A stretch of DNA of 64,000 nucleotides from Flavobacterium sp. YO12 (lineage in GTDB: Bacteria; Bacteroidota; Bacteroidia; Flavobacteriales; Flavobacteriaceae), in NCBI RefSeq assembly GCF_004119495.1, contig NZ_NRQU01000004.1, positions 62,001-126,000 on the forward strand, in the 5' to 3' direction. The notes beneath the pieces are model-generated. The model saw only the letters and a program-made list of their open reading frames with translations, was not told the DNA's origin and did not search any database. Position numbers and translations under genes: made by a program. Positions 43,699 through 53,036 of this stretch are shown one piece after another; the stretch's first letter is position 1; the number at the start of each line of letters is the position of its first letter.

Positions 43699-44232
43699 TT
43701 ATAATGTTTCGTTTAAAACCGCAACCGCTTCTTTCCAGTTGTTCACTCTTAAGTGATGCGTTTGGTTTATATTGTGAAATGCCGTAAACATGATAGGTTT
43801 ACCCATGCAGTAATCTAAATTTTTGCTGTGATCATCAATCAAATAATCTGTATTGATGATTCGTTTGCTGCCGCACAAAACAATGTTTTCCCATTTAATA
43901 AAAGGAAAATGTTCGCCAAGCCAAGCAACTTTTTCAGCAAGTGAAATTGGGAATTCGGTCGCAGCCGAAACTATAAAAATTTCAAAATTCTCTTGCAGCT
44001 TCTGCAAACTTTCAACAGCATCCGGCATTACAGGAAGACTTCTAAAAAAGTTACCTTTATTTAAAATTCCGTGTAAAAGCTCTCTTCCTTTAAAAGCTTC
44101 TTCTTCACTTAATCCCTGAATTCCTTCTTTCGAAAGGTTCATTCCGTATTCTTTATTAAATTGTTCAATCATTTGTGATTCTATATCGGCAAGTACGCCA
44201 TCCATGTCAACGGCAATAGTTTTCTTTTTCAT
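43699..44232 (-). CDS. 5'(3')-deoxyribonucleotidase (HAD family)
   Basis: A 177-aa cytoplasmic phosphatase of the NT5C type that dephosphorylates deoxyribonucleoside monophosphates. HAD motif I is DMDGVLAD (residues 9-16), motif II the SAATEF region, and motif IV DYLIDDHSKNLDYC with the acidic pair. It is divergent from the DeoR-type regulator, with a shared palindromic operator between them, so it is probably the regulator's target. Confidence 0.88.
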   Translation of the reverse strand: MKKKTIAVDMDGVLADIESQMIEQFNKEYGMNLSKEGIQGLSEEEAFKGRELLHGILNKGNFFRSLPVMPDAVESLQKLQENFEIFIVSAATEFPISLAEKVAWLGEHFPFIKWENIVLCGSKRIINTDYLIDDHSKNLDYCMGKPIMFTAFHNINQTHHLRVNNWKEAVAVLNETL

Positions 44233-44259
44233 AGTTTTAATTTTGCGGTAAAATTATGC

Positions 44260-44313
44260 AAAAATTGCAAAACTTTGCAATTTTTAACTTATTTTTGCAA
44301 TATAAATTTGCAA
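44260..44313. promoter_or_regulatory. TTGCAA-type operator between nucleotidase and DeoR genes
   Basis: AAAAATTGCAAA and TTTGCAATTTTT form a perfect 12-bp inverted repeat around AC (44260-44285). Two more TTGCAA half-sites lie at 44295-44300 and 44308-44313, the last just before the DeoR ATG at 44317. Confidence 0.7.
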
Positions 44314-44316
44314 TAA

Positions 44317-45066
44317 ATGAAAAAAGAAGAACGTCAAAAAGTAATTTTAGAGTACTTATCAAAAGAACATCGCGTTACTTTACAAGAACTTAGCGAGTAT
44401 TTGAACGTGTCGGAAGATACAATTAGACGAGACGTAAAAGAACTTTCGGATCAAGGTTTATTAAAAGCAGTTCGAGGTGGTGCAGTTGCACCGTCACCAA
44501 TTCCGCTGCACTTTAGAAATAGAGAAAAACACGATCTTGAGAATAAAAAGATTATTGCAGAAAAAGCGCTTCCTTTATTAAAAGACGGACAGGTTGTATT
44601 TATAGATGGAGGAACAACTTCGTTGGCTTTAGTGGCTAGTTTTCCTTATGATTTAAAGTTAACAGTTATAACAAATAGTTTTCCTGTTGCGGCATTAATT
44701 GAGGATTTACCCAACATCGATTTGATTTTTGCTGGAGGAAAAATGTGCAAAACTTCTTTTGCAACTTCGAGTATTGAAACCATAGATTTCTTTAGGAATT
44801 TTAGAGCAGACGTCTTCATTTTAGGAATCTGCAGTATTCATCATGAACGAGGTATTACGGGAATTTTATACGATGATTCTATGCTGAAAAAAAATATGAT
44901 TCAGAACTCCAACTTTGTTATCGCCTTAAGTTCTATTGAAAAAGTAGGGACTGCAGAATCGTATTTTGTGTGTCCAATTAAAGATATTAATGTTTTAGTA
45001 ACCAATGTTTCACCCGAAGAAGAATCTTTGAAAGCATACAAAAACGCAGGAGTTACTATTGTTTAA
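44317..45066 (+). CDS. DeoR/GlpR-family transcriptional regulator
   Basis: A 249-aa repressor. The N-terminal helix-turn-helix is HRVTLQELSEYLNVSEDTIRRDVKELSDQGLL and the signature RGGA follows. The C-terminal effector domain (residues 75 on: FIDGGTTSLALVASF, ITNSFPVAALIEDLPNIDLIFAGGKM) is of the sugar-phosphate-sensing type. Divergent from the nucleotidase gene, with a palindrome and half-sites between them; autoregulation and control of that gene are likely. Its last codons and terminator resemble 51513-51561. Confidence 0.92.
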   Translation: MKKEERQKVILEYLSKEHRVTLQELSEYLNVSEDTIRRDVKELSDQGLLKAVRGGAVAPSPIPLHFRNREKHDLENKKIIAEKALPLLKDGQVVFIDGGTTSLALVASFPYDLKLTVITNSFPVAALIEDLPNIDLIFAGGKMCKTSFATSSIETIDFFRNFRADVFILGICSIHHERGITGILYDDSMLKKNMIQNSNFVIALSSIEKVGTAESYFVCPIKDINVLVTNVSPEEESLKAYKNAGVTIV

Positions 45067-45071
45067 AACAA

Positions 45072-45107
45072 AAAAGCCTTTCAGAACGTCACTTCCGAAA
45101 GGCTTTT
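45072..45107 (+). terminator. Terminator of the DeoR gene
   Basis: AAAAGCCTTTC and GAAAGGCTTTT, followed by CTCTTTTTTT. Same arms as at 43631 and 51526. Confidence 0.85.
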
Positions 45108-45136
45108 CTCTTTTTTTGACGATAACTAAACTGCAT

Positions 45137-45178
45137 GCTGCCACACGAAAGGATTCGTGCGGTAGCGGGGTTTTGTTT
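45137..45178. terminator. Second hairpin between converging genes
   Basis: GCTGCCACACGAA and TTCGTGCGGTAGC pair with small mismatches around AGGA, then GGGGTTTTG and T's. It may protect against read-through into 45196-46266. Confidence 0.6.
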
Positions 45179-45195
45179 TTTTACAGTACATTTTA

Positions 45196-46266
45196 TTATT
45201 TACAAATGCAAGGAGCATTTTTTACTATTTTTCTAGTCTCTTGACTAAATTTAGGAATATTCAATTGCATACCATTTTGCTCTAAAAATGCATAAGCAGT
45301 TGAATCATTATCAATTTTTATTACTACCGTTGTAGATATTTCGCTTTTACTTTTAAACTGATTTGTTATAAAACCTTTATCAAAGTTTAATGGTAATTCT
45401 TCGTTTGTAAAAGCATTATCTTTTTGCCAATATTCATTACCTTCTGAAAAAACGATTTTTGTTATAAAATCTTGATTTTTGCTGTCTTTCCATTTTACAA
45501 TAAAAAGATAAGGAATAGCCTTTTTTTCACTTGGATTAAAAATTGGTTTGCCAACGAGAGACTGACATTCACCATTACACATTCTTGCTTTTACACTTAT
45601 TATTTGTCCACCCTCAGGAATAGAGATATCTTGATTCCAAGTATATTTTTGTCTATATAAATTATATACATTAGGAGTTGGATACCCATATTGCTTTATA
45701 TTTTCTCTTGTTTCATTTGAAAGAAATTTTGGATCAGATAGTTTTTTCTTTGAGAATCCTTTTTCAAACATAAATTTTGCACTGTCATATACATCATCTT
45801 TATTTAATAGTGTTTCAGAAGCTTGGAATCTGCCAATTTCAATTTGTGCATCATCATCTCCTATCAACCATACTAAAACCACTCCTTTTGGAGCAAGACC
45901 AAGTTGAATGGTTTTACAATTAAACTTATCATTATTATTATTCTCTTCTTGATTGAGATATCTTTCAATAATATTTTCTGGTAATTGCCATTTACCTTTA
46001 TAGAATTTTTGTTCAACTAGAGAAAGCCAAGTTATTTCAATAGTTTCAGGGAGTGTATAAAAATCTTTTTTAGCAACTTCTACACCAATTCCCCAACTTG
46101 AATTTATACAAGATGGTCCAAAAAAAGATTTGCCCACAAATCCTCGCTGTATTGCAACAGGGTATTCTTTTGGAACAGAAATACGAACAGACCATTCTTG
46201 TTTTTTTTCTACACATGAACTTACCGTAATTGCCAATAACAATAATGCAACTATTTTTTTTATCAT
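45196..46266 (-). CDS. DUF2931 lipoprotein, candidate T6SS immunity protein 2
   Basis: A 356-aa lipoprotein (AITVSSCVEKKQEWSV) of DUF2931: WSVRISVPKEYPVAIQRGFVGKSFF near the start and LPETIEITWLSLVEQKFYKGKWQLP at about 75-100, both family hallmarks. It lies 30 bases after another DUF2931 gene, in the same operon as VgrG and the phospholipase effector. Known Tle1-type phospholipase effectors are neutralised by periplasmic lipoproteins, so immunity is a reasonable inference; the function of DUF2931 is not seen in the sequence itself. Confidence 0.82.
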   Translation of the reverse strand: MIKKIVALLLLAITVSSCVEKKQEWSVRISVPKEYPVAIQRGFVGKSFFGPSCINSSWGIGVEVAKKDFYTLPETIEITWLSLVEQKFYKGKWQLPENIIERYLNQEENNNNDKFNCKTIQLGLAPKGVVLVWLIGDDDAQIEIGRFQASETLLNKDDVYDSAKFMFEKGFSKKKLSDPKFLSNETRENIKQYGYPTPNVYNLYRQKYTWNQDISIPEGGQIISVKARMCNGECQSLVGKPIFNPSEKKAIPYLFIVKWKDSKNQDFITKIVFSEGNEYWQKDNAFTNEELPLNFDKGFITNQFKSKSEISTTVVIKIDNDSTAYAFLEQNGMQLNIPKFSQETRKIVKNAPCICK

Positions 46267-46296
46267 TACTTTTATATATGTTTTTTTGTCTTTTAA

Positions 46297-47388
46297 TTAA
46301 TAAGGTTTAGATTTCGTAAACGATTCTTGCGATAAAATTGCATCTTTCATTTCAACTTCACTAGATGCTGTTTTTAATTTTATGGATATTCCTTTAGTTT
46401 CTCTTGGTTTGGTGTTTCTATCTATTTCTATTATAAATTTTATATTTTCACCGTCTTTCAAGTTCTCAAAAATGGCTTTCGATTTCTTTTCATCAAAGAA
46501 AATGTCACTTTCCATACGTCTATCATTTATATCATGCCAAACGATATTTACTTTTCTTGGAATAGCACGTTTTTTAATAGGCATCATATTTCCGTTTAAA
46601 CTCAAGAAAATAGATTCAAATTCCCCATTTATATAATTTATAAGAATTGTTTCTACTTTATCTTCTGCCTTAACTTGAGGAGTTAAATTATATTCTCTAA
46701 ACAGTGTTTCCCAATATCCAAATGGAATTGTACCGTTTTTAATCTGGTCTAATATTTCTTGTGGCAGGTCTTTAATGTTAACTCTAATTGTTTCATCAAT
46801 TCCTTCTTGGGTTTTCATTATTTCATGTGCAATTCCCCAATCTACACTTTTGTCTTCATGTGCTTGATATTTCCCTACAATGGTCATATTAGATTGGCTA
46901 AATACATATAGAACAACCATACCTCCAGGAAACAAGCCTGCATTAATTACAAAATGCCTGTCGATAAAAATTTCACTTTTTTTAGTTTCTTTGTTCCAAT
47001 ATGGTCTTTTACTGCCATTGATCATTAGGGATTCTATTTTATCTGAATCGAGTTTAAAAATTCCCGAATAGCTTTTATTTTCAATATAAGAAAGCCAAGT
47101 AATATCTAAAGTTTTAGGCGATATTCCTTCTGCTTCGCCTGATGAAGAACCGTCATTGTCTCCCAAATTATAACTATTTATAACATCATCAAAAGGCATA
47201 TATACATACCCACTTTTTGGAGTGTTCCCAACTATTAAGTGTCCTGAAAAAATTTCAGCAGGGTAATTTTTTGGCGTGCATACTGCCGCACCCCAAGAAT
47301 ATTGTTTTTCTTTCATATTATTTTGACATGAGATTAAGGTGAAATTAAACAAGATAATGAGCGTAATGCCTTTAGTTATTTTTTTCAT
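46297..47388 (-). CDS. DUF2931 lipoprotein, candidate T6SS immunity protein 1
   Basis: A 363-aa lipoprotein (FTLISCQNNMKEKQYSWGAAVC) with the same family plan: TPKNYPAEIFSGHLIVG, then ISPKTLDITWLSYIENKSYSGIFKL. Its start lies two bases past the stop of the DUF2235 effector, typical of an effector-immunity pair. It differs strongly from the next DUF2931 protein, so the two may block different effectors or different variants. Confidence 0.83.
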   Translation of the reverse strand: MKKITKGITLIILFNFTLISCQNNMKEKQYSWGAAVCTPKNYPAEIFSGHLIVGNTPKSGYVYMPFDDVINSYNLGDNDGSSSGEAEGISPKTLDITWLSYIENKSYSGIFKLDSDKIESLMINGSKRPYWNKETKKSEIFIDRHFVINAGLFPGGMVVLYVFSQSNMTIVGKYQAHEDKSVDWGIAHEIMKTQEGIDETIRVNIKDLPQEILDQIKNGTIPFGYWETLFREYNLTPQVKAEDKVETILINYINGEFESIFLSLNGNMMPIKKRAIPRKVNIVWHDINDRRMESDIFFDEKKSKAIFENLKDGENIKFIIEIDRNTKPRETKGISIKLKTASSEVEMKDAILSQESFTKSKPY

Positions 47389-47390
47389 AT

Positions 47391-48796
47391 TTATCCAGAT
47401 ATTGTTACTCTTTTTCTAATAATATTACTTAAATTATCCATTTGGGGTTCCATACCTACACCATCCATATTTGCAGAGCAATGCAAAAATTTATTACGCA
47501 AATCTGGCAATATGTAGTAATCGGCAACCATAGTATTAAAATCATCAATTTCTTTTTGGTTTTTCCATTCTTTTTTTCGTTTTGATTCTATTTGTTCTTT
47601 AGTATGGAATTTTAATTGAGGTTTATCATAAAAAGCATAATCATCTATTCTTTCTTTGACTTTTTTTAATTCGTGTGGAATTTTATAATAATGATTTAAT
47701 TCTGTATCATATTTCCATGGAATATTAAATTTTCGTCTTCCAAATTCTGCCATTAAGTGAAGAATTACAAAACTATATTTGTTACTAAGATTTTCACGTT
47801 TTCCTCTTAAATAATAAGGAACTAAAGGAGGTAATTCTTTTAACTCTCCAGGCTTGAACCATCCTTGTTCGAGTACATGCTTTTTTTCTTTTTCAATTAT
47901 GGGCGCAGATTCTGTAAGTATGACAATTTCTGTTTCACCATTTTTATAGCCTCCTCCAATATCTGAGTGACAGCCAGGCAGTAGTAATTCTATACTATTA
48001 GATCCAGCGCTGGCAATGGTCGTTAATGGGAAATTCTCACGAAACTCGTCTTCTGCTGTTAAATGAACTGTAAAACCAACAGTAGGTATTTTTAATGGTA
48101 CTTTGTCCTCCTTAATATCATCAAAAACATTATTACCATACGATGATACAGTATCATAAATACCTAAAAACCTAATTTTTATTCGATGTGGCAGAACATT
48201 ATAACCTAATTTTTTAAAAGCTTTGCCTAAGTATCCTAAATTGTAACTTTCTTTATCACTTATAACTTTCTTTTTATACAGTTCGTTAACAAAAATACGG
48301 GCGGCCGCAGCTCCACGGCTAAAACCAAAAACATCTAGATATAAGGTACTTATATTTTTCTCATTTTTACCTTGCAGTTTCTCAACAATATCAAAACACC
48401 CCTTTTCTACTTTTTCATATAGTCCTGTTTCGCCTTTACCGTATCCCTGTCCGCGTGTAAAATCACCGTAATAATCGAGTGTTCCGTCATCATTTTTTTA
48501 GGGTTTTTGGTACCAATACCTTCAACATATACAGAATAGTAATGAGAATCACTATCTTTCAAATAAGCTTTTTCTAATCGATCGACATTGCTATTGTCAT
48601 TACCGTAACTGGTATTGGAACCATCATTATCTGATACAGAACTATTTTTTAAGCTGGGATCTTTTCTTCTTCCTTCAATATTTTCTCTATTGTTTGAAGT
48701 TCCATCGAAAAAAACGCCCATGTAAACATCGTTTGCTTCTTTATCATCTTCTTTAGGAGGCGCAAAACGTGGCTCTCCAAATATTATATTCGACAT
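47391..48796 (-). CDS. Tle1-like phospholipase effector (DUF2235), split by a frameshift
   Basis: Two frames together encode a DUF2235 alpha/beta-hydrolase of about 468 aa. The first (48796 to about 48500) has YMGVFFDGTSNNRENIEG. After the 7-T run at 48493-48499 the reading frame must gain one base (A8 instead of A7 in the mRNA) to continue NDDGTLDYYGDFTRGQGYGKGETGLYEKVE, the nucleophile elbow GFSRGAAAARIF and the catalytic GCHSDIGGGY, ending at 47391. As read here the product stops early at 48407 after 129 residues and would be inactive. Tle1 enzymes are lipases delivered by type VI secretion. VgrG lies upstream, the DUF2931 genes downstream. Confidence 0.85.
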
Positions 48797-48800
48797 ATTT

Positions 48801-48971
48801 TTATGATTTATTACCTCTAATATTTATTCTTTTATTCGATGCCAAAGTCAAATTTTCTTTGGTAGCAACAATCACTATTTTTCCACTTTCTTCATAAATG
48901 GTTTTGGCTGAAGAGATATAGCTGTTTTTAATTTTTATATTTAGGTTTCGAGCTGTTTTATTAATAGCCAT
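48801..48971 (-). CDS. 56-aa small protein between VgrG and effector
   Basis: Reads MAINKTARNLNIKIKNSYIS to NIRGNKS. It ends 4 bases before the effector start and begins 10 bases after the VgrG stop, so it is firmly inside the operon. The pattern IVIVATKENLTLASNKRINIRGN resembles a turn of the VgrG C-terminal beta-helix, so it may be a detached tip or adaptor piece. No PAAR motif is seen. Confidence 0.75.
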   Translation of the reverse strand: MAINKTARNLNIKIKNSYISSAKTIYEESGKIVIVATKENLTLASNKRINIRGNKS

Positions 48972-48981
48972 AAATTATTTT

Positions 48982-50838
48982 TTAAAAGAGATTAGATTTT
49001 TCGGCACTATTTATTTCTACTGTTTTTTGAGAACTTTCTAACAACATGTTTTCCTGAGTACTAAAAATTTTAACCTCATCGGCAAACTGAGTTGATTCAT
49101 GAGAACTTCGTTTATAGTTTTCAGTTATATTTTCAGTTTTATTGTCTCCAAATTCATTAATATCCCCTTGTGCTACTATACCAATATTATTTCCTGCTTC
49201 CTGATTTATATTATTTCCTGCTTCAATCTCAATATTTTCTTTGGCTTCTGCTTTTATGTCTCTTCCCGCTTTCATGATAATATCTTCCCCTGCTTCAAGT
49301 TCTATATTTTTTGGAGCTTTAAACCTAATGTTTCCGTCTCCATGAATCACGGCTATTGTTTCGCCTTTTTGGCTTTCTATTGTTATGTCGCCCGTAGCAT
49401 CATCAGTAATAATTCTGTTTCCGCTTCGGCTATGCATTACTGCCTTTATATCATTATTAGGCGTACTGTAACCGCTTTTTTCTTTTCTGCTGGTCATGGT
49501 TCCTGTTACAATTGGCAGTTCGGCATTGCCTCCTTGAAAATCTACAAAAACGGTATCGCCTATTTCGGGTATAATGTGAGAGCCTCTGGCATCGCCTCCA
49601 TAATATTGCACTAATGGTATATAAGGAGTTGTTTCGCCTTTTGCTTGCTGCCATGGCATTTGTACTTTTATACCGCTGAGTCCTTCTGGATCTGCGTTTG
49701 CCGTTACCACTGCGGTCTGGCTTTTGCACTTTGCAATTAAATCAGGATTTGTTTTGGGTGAGAATGTAGAGCCTGCAAGATTTACGGCTGTAAAATGGTT
49801 ATGATATCCTCCTCCGTCATCACAAATATGCCTTAGTTTGGTCACTCGGTAACTGCTTTCGAGCTGTTTGTCTAAACCTTGTATCAACACATCGTTTCCT
49901 ATTGTAATGCCGGGAACTTCGCTTGATGCTTTTACCTGCATCAAACCGCTCATTACAAATCGCATTTTATTTTTCGTATATTTTTCTACAGAACTTCTTC
50001 CGTTTGCTCCTGCCGAATTTTGATTGAGCTGCAAGACTGTCTCTTTGGTAAAAACCTGATTGGATTTGTTGACGAAGTTTTGATGAAATCCTTCAGCTTC
50101 TTTTCTGTAAACAAGCGTATTATCTGTGTAATATTCTCCAGCTCTGTTGTCATTTTCTATGGTTTTAAACTGTGTGGGCAGCACTTTCATCTCATAACTA
50201 AAATCATGCATATTAATTCCATAAATTAATTTGGGCTGTAATCGTCCGCCTGCATCGCCAAAAGTTATTTTTCGTCCGTTACTATAAAACCATTCTCCGT
50301 TTTGCATAGCCAGACGATTCAGGAAATCAAAATCGCTTTCGTTATACTGCACAGTATAAGCCAGATTGTTTTCATGTAAAGGAATAACTTCCATATCAAT
50401 ATCGTAACCTGTTTTTACTTTATTGACAATATCTGCCATTGACATATTGGTAAACGAATTGCACTCTTTTGCGCCATCTAAAAGTATCGTTGTACTGTTT
50501 CCTTTTATCAACATGATTTTTTCCATGTCTTTGTTTCTGGATTTTTGTATTCTTACATTGGTTACAACTCCATAAAACTGCATGATATAATGGTTAGGAT
50601 TTGTATCAATCATAAGATCATCCAGACCAGGAAGCGGCTTTATTTCTATGCTAATCTTTTCGCCATATAATCGCTGCGAAGCCGGCATGACACTTTTAAA
50701 TTCTTCTACCAGCAGATCCTGTCTTACTGCGATCGAAAAACTGTGATGATCGTGTATTTTTTGAATAATTTTTAATTTACTGAAATTGGTAATGGTAGTT
50801 TCACCAATTTTTATAGTCGTTACTGTTTGAAGAGCCAT
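48982..50838 (-). CDS. vgrG: Type VI secretion spike protein VgrG (TssI)
   Basis: A 618-aa spike protein: gp27-like base (residues 1-350, FDFLNRLAMQNGEWFY), gp5 OB-fold (about 375-450, GLSGIKVQMPWQQAKGETTPYIPLVQYYGGDARGSHIIPEIGDTVFVDF) and a beta-helix of repeats with the rhythm IELEAGEDIIMKAGRDIKAEA. It trimerises to form the puncturing tip that carries effectors. TssD is 12 bases upstream and the effector downstream. No other T6SS structural gene is in the window. Confidence 0.95.
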   Translation of the reverse strand: MALQTVTTIKIGETTITNFSKLKIIQKIHDHHSFSIAVRQDLLVEEFKSVMPASQRLYGEKISIEIKPLPGLDDLMIDTNPNHYIMQFYGVVTNVRIQKSRNKDMEKIMLIKGNSTTILLDGAKECNSFTNMSMADIVNKVKTGYDIDMEVIPLHENNLAYTVQYNESDFDFLNRLAMQNGEWFYSNGRKITFGDAGGRLQPKLIYGINMHDFSYEMKVLPTQFKTIENDNRAGEYYTDNTLVYRKEAEGFHQNFVNKSNQVFTKETVLQLNQNSAGANGRSSVEKYTKNKMRFVMSGLMQVKASSEVPGITIGNDVLIQGLDKQLESSYRVTKLRHICDDGGGYHNHFTAVNLAGSTFSPKTNPDLIAKCKSQTAVVTANADPEGLSGIKVQMPWQQAKGETTPYIPLVQYYGGDARGSHIIPEIGDTVFVDFQGGNAELPIVTGTMTSRKEKSGYSTPNNDIKAVMHSRSGNRIITDDATGDITIESQKGETIAVIHGDGNIRFKAPKNIELEAGEDIIMKAGRDIKAEAKENIEIEAGNNINQEAGNNIGIVAQGDINEFGDNKTENITENYKRSSHESTQFADEVKIFSTQENMLLESSQKTVEINSAEKSNLF

Positions 50839-50850
50839 GTTGATTGTGTT

Positions 50851-51243
50851 TTAAGAATTTTTCCAATTGTTTTCAAATAAAGTATTACCAACTTTTATTT
50901 CATTGGATGTAATTAAAATTTCTGTGGTCATAGGAACCGTTCCTTCGCTTCTAAAACGCTTCTGGAAAGAAATACAATAGGCTTTTTTAAAAATTACATT
51001 TTTCATGGTACTCATAGCATCACGACGATAAAAAATAACTTTACCATCTTTAGTGCTGGTGTGTGAAACCATCCAATCTGAAAATAAATCGGTGTGTGTG
51101 CTCTCAACAACAATTCTAACTTGACCACCTTTTACTTTGTTGGCTGGTTTACCATTATTATCTACACTTTGATTGAAAGTGACATCAAATTCTAAAACAT
51201 TAAACACTTCATTGTTTAATTCTAATTTGGCTAAAAAACTCAT
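50851..51243 (-). CDS. tssD: Type VI secretion tube protein TssD (Hcp)
   Basis: A 130-aa protein of the Bacteroidota TssD family (MSFLAKLELNNEVFNVLEFDVTFNQSVD), which stacks as hexameric rings to form the secretion tube. It heads the operon with VgrG. The upstream gap (51244-51525) contains the imperfect palindrome ATTACATATTTGTAAT at 51326-51341 and no gene. Confidence 0.92.
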   Translation of the reverse strand: MSFLAKLELNNEVFNVLEFDVTFNQSVDNNGKPANKVKGGQVRIVVESTHTDLFSDWMVSHTSTKDGKVIFYRRDAMSTMKNVIFKKAYCISFQKRFRSEGTVPMTTEILITSNEIKVGNTLFENNWKNS

Positions 51244-51525
51244 ATTTATAGGTGTTGATTATTTTACAGGTTTTGTAGATTTACCTTAATCAAAATATGA
51301 GAAGTGGTATTTAAGTAAATAAAATATTACATATTTGTAATGTAAATATATTAAATAGTTTAAAATAAATAAGAAAAACATTAAATTTAACAATAGGAAG
51401 AAATTTAAAAGGCATAAAAAAATCCCGAAAACTACTAATAGCTCCCGAGGTTTAGGCTCACTTTTTCAGACCTGAGAATTGTAAACAGAAGACATTTTTC
51501 TTAAGAAATAAATTGTTTAAAACAA

Positions 51526-51561
51526 AAAAGCCTTTCAGGATTTCACTCCAGAAAGGCTTTT
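51526..51561 (-). terminator. Terminator after the efflux operon
   Basis: AAAAGCCTTTC and GAAAGGCTTTT form an 11-bp stem past the stop at 51585. Together with the preceding GTTTAAAACAAA it is nearly the same sequence as the end of the DeoR gene. Confidence 0.8.
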
Positions 51562-51584
51562 TCTCTACAAATTAACAGGCAATA

Positions 51585-53036
51585 TTATTTCCATCCGCCG
51601 CCCAAGTCTCTGTAAACATGGACTGCAGCATTTAATTGTTCTTTTTTAGTATCTACCAATTCTAGTTTGGCTTCTAGTGCATCACGCTGCGTCATCAAAA
51701 CTTCGAAATAATCTACTCTTGCTGACTTAAACAAATCGTTTGAAACGTCTATTGAAGTATTTAAAGCGTCTACTTGTTTTGATTTAAGATCATACCCTTT
51801 TTGAAGATTCTGAATTTTAGACAATTGATTTGACACTTCTAAATAAGCATTTAAAACCGTTCTATCATAATTGTATAACGCTTGAAGCTGTCTTGCATTT
51901 GCACTCGCAAATTCGGCTTTAATTGCATTTCGGTTAATTAAAGGCGCCACAAGATCACCTGCCAATGAATACAAAAGCGATTCTGGCATGGTAAACAAAT
52001 AAGAAGGTTTAAATGCATTTACTCCAATTGCCGCAGTAATATCCAATGAAGGATAAAACTCAGCACGAGCTACTTTTACATCTAATTTTGCAGCTACCAA
52101 TTCTAATTCTGCTTGCTTAACATCTGGACGATTCGCTAACAATTGCGATGGAATTCCAGAACTTACAGCAGCTGGCAATAAACTTAAGAAATTAGTATCG
52201 CTTGTTCTTTTAATTTCTTGTGGATATCTACCCAGCAAAAAGTTGATCTTGTTTTCAGATTCTTTTATTTGCTGTAAAATGTCAAACTCCATACTTTGTG
52301 AAGTTAAAACCTCAGCTTCAAATTTCTTAACTCCTAACTCAGTTGCTCTTGCCGCCTGCTTTTGAATCTTTACAATTTCTAAAGCATTTGTCTGCAATTT
52401 GATCGTTTGTTTTACAATATCCAACTGATTATCTAAAGCCATTAATTCATAATAAGAATCAGCAACTTCAGCGATGAGGTTTGTAATTACAAAGTTTTTA
52501 CCTTCTACAGTAGCTAAATATCTGTTTAAAGCTGCTTTTTTAGAATTACGCAGTTTTTTCCAAATATCTACTTCCCAGTTGGCATAAGCCGAAATGGTAA
52601 AATCTCCAAGCGGATCTGGCATTTCTTTTCCAGGCTTAATTTCTGTAGAAGCATCACCAGCACCTTGACTCGTATATCTACCCACTTTTTCTATTCCAGC
52701 TCCGGCGCGAACACCAACTGTTGGTAATAAAAGTCCTTTTTTTACACGAATATCATTCTTTGCAATCTCAATTTCTTGTAAAGTAATATTTAACTCTTGA
52801 TTGTTCTTCAATGCAACATCAATTAAATCTACAAGATTCTGATCTTTAAAGTAATCTTTCCAAGCTAAAGCTGCTGTATTATTATTTGCATCCTGAGTTG
52901 GGGCTGTTGTTCCAAATGACTCAGGAACCGGCGTGCTTGTAGTTATTGCTGCCTCAGGCGCAGGGGCTTTACACCCTGCAACCGTAAGACAAATACCTAA
53001 TGCAATACCATATTGATATGATTTGAATTTATACAT
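51585..53036 (-). CDS. RND efflux outer membrane factor (NodT/OprM family)
   Basis: An outer-membrane channel lipoprotein, start taken at 53036 (MYKFKSYQYGIALGICLTVAGC), which overlaps the RND stop by 8 bases; an ATG four codons earlier is also possible. It has two outer membrane efflux repeats with coiled-coil helices (LLANRPDVKQAELELVAAKLDVKVARAEFYPSLDI is the family hallmark). It completes a tripartite pump with the two genes upstream. Confidence 0.93.
   Translation of the reverse strand: MYKFKSYQYGIALGICLTVAGCKAPAPEAAITTSTPVPESFGTTAPTQDANNNTAALAWKDYFKDQNLVDLIDVALKNNQELNITLQEIEIAKNDIRVKKGLLLPTVGVRAGAGIEKVGRYTSQGAGDASTEIKPGKEMPDPLGDFTISAYANWEVDIWKKLRNSKKAALNRYLATVEGKNFVITNLIAEVADSYYELMALDNQLDIVKQTIKLQTNALEIVKIQKQAARATELGVKKFEAEVLTSQSMEFDILQQIKESENKINFLLGRYPQEIKRTSDTNFLSLLPAAVSSGIPSQLLANRPDVKQAELELVAAKLDVKVARAEFYPSLDITAAIGVNAFKPSYLFTMPESLLYSLAGDLVAPLINRNAIKAEFASANARQLQALYNYDRTVLNAYLEVSNQLSKIQNLQKGYDLKSKQVDALNTSIDVSNDLFKSARVDYFEVLMTQRDALEAKLELVDTKKEQLNAAVHVYRDLGGGWK

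Noticed and set aside
49099..49614. 171-residue open frame on the plus strand opposite vgrG
   Set aside because: It lies wholly inside vgrG, which has clear domains and normal spacing to tssD; the opposite frame has no signal, motif or start context.
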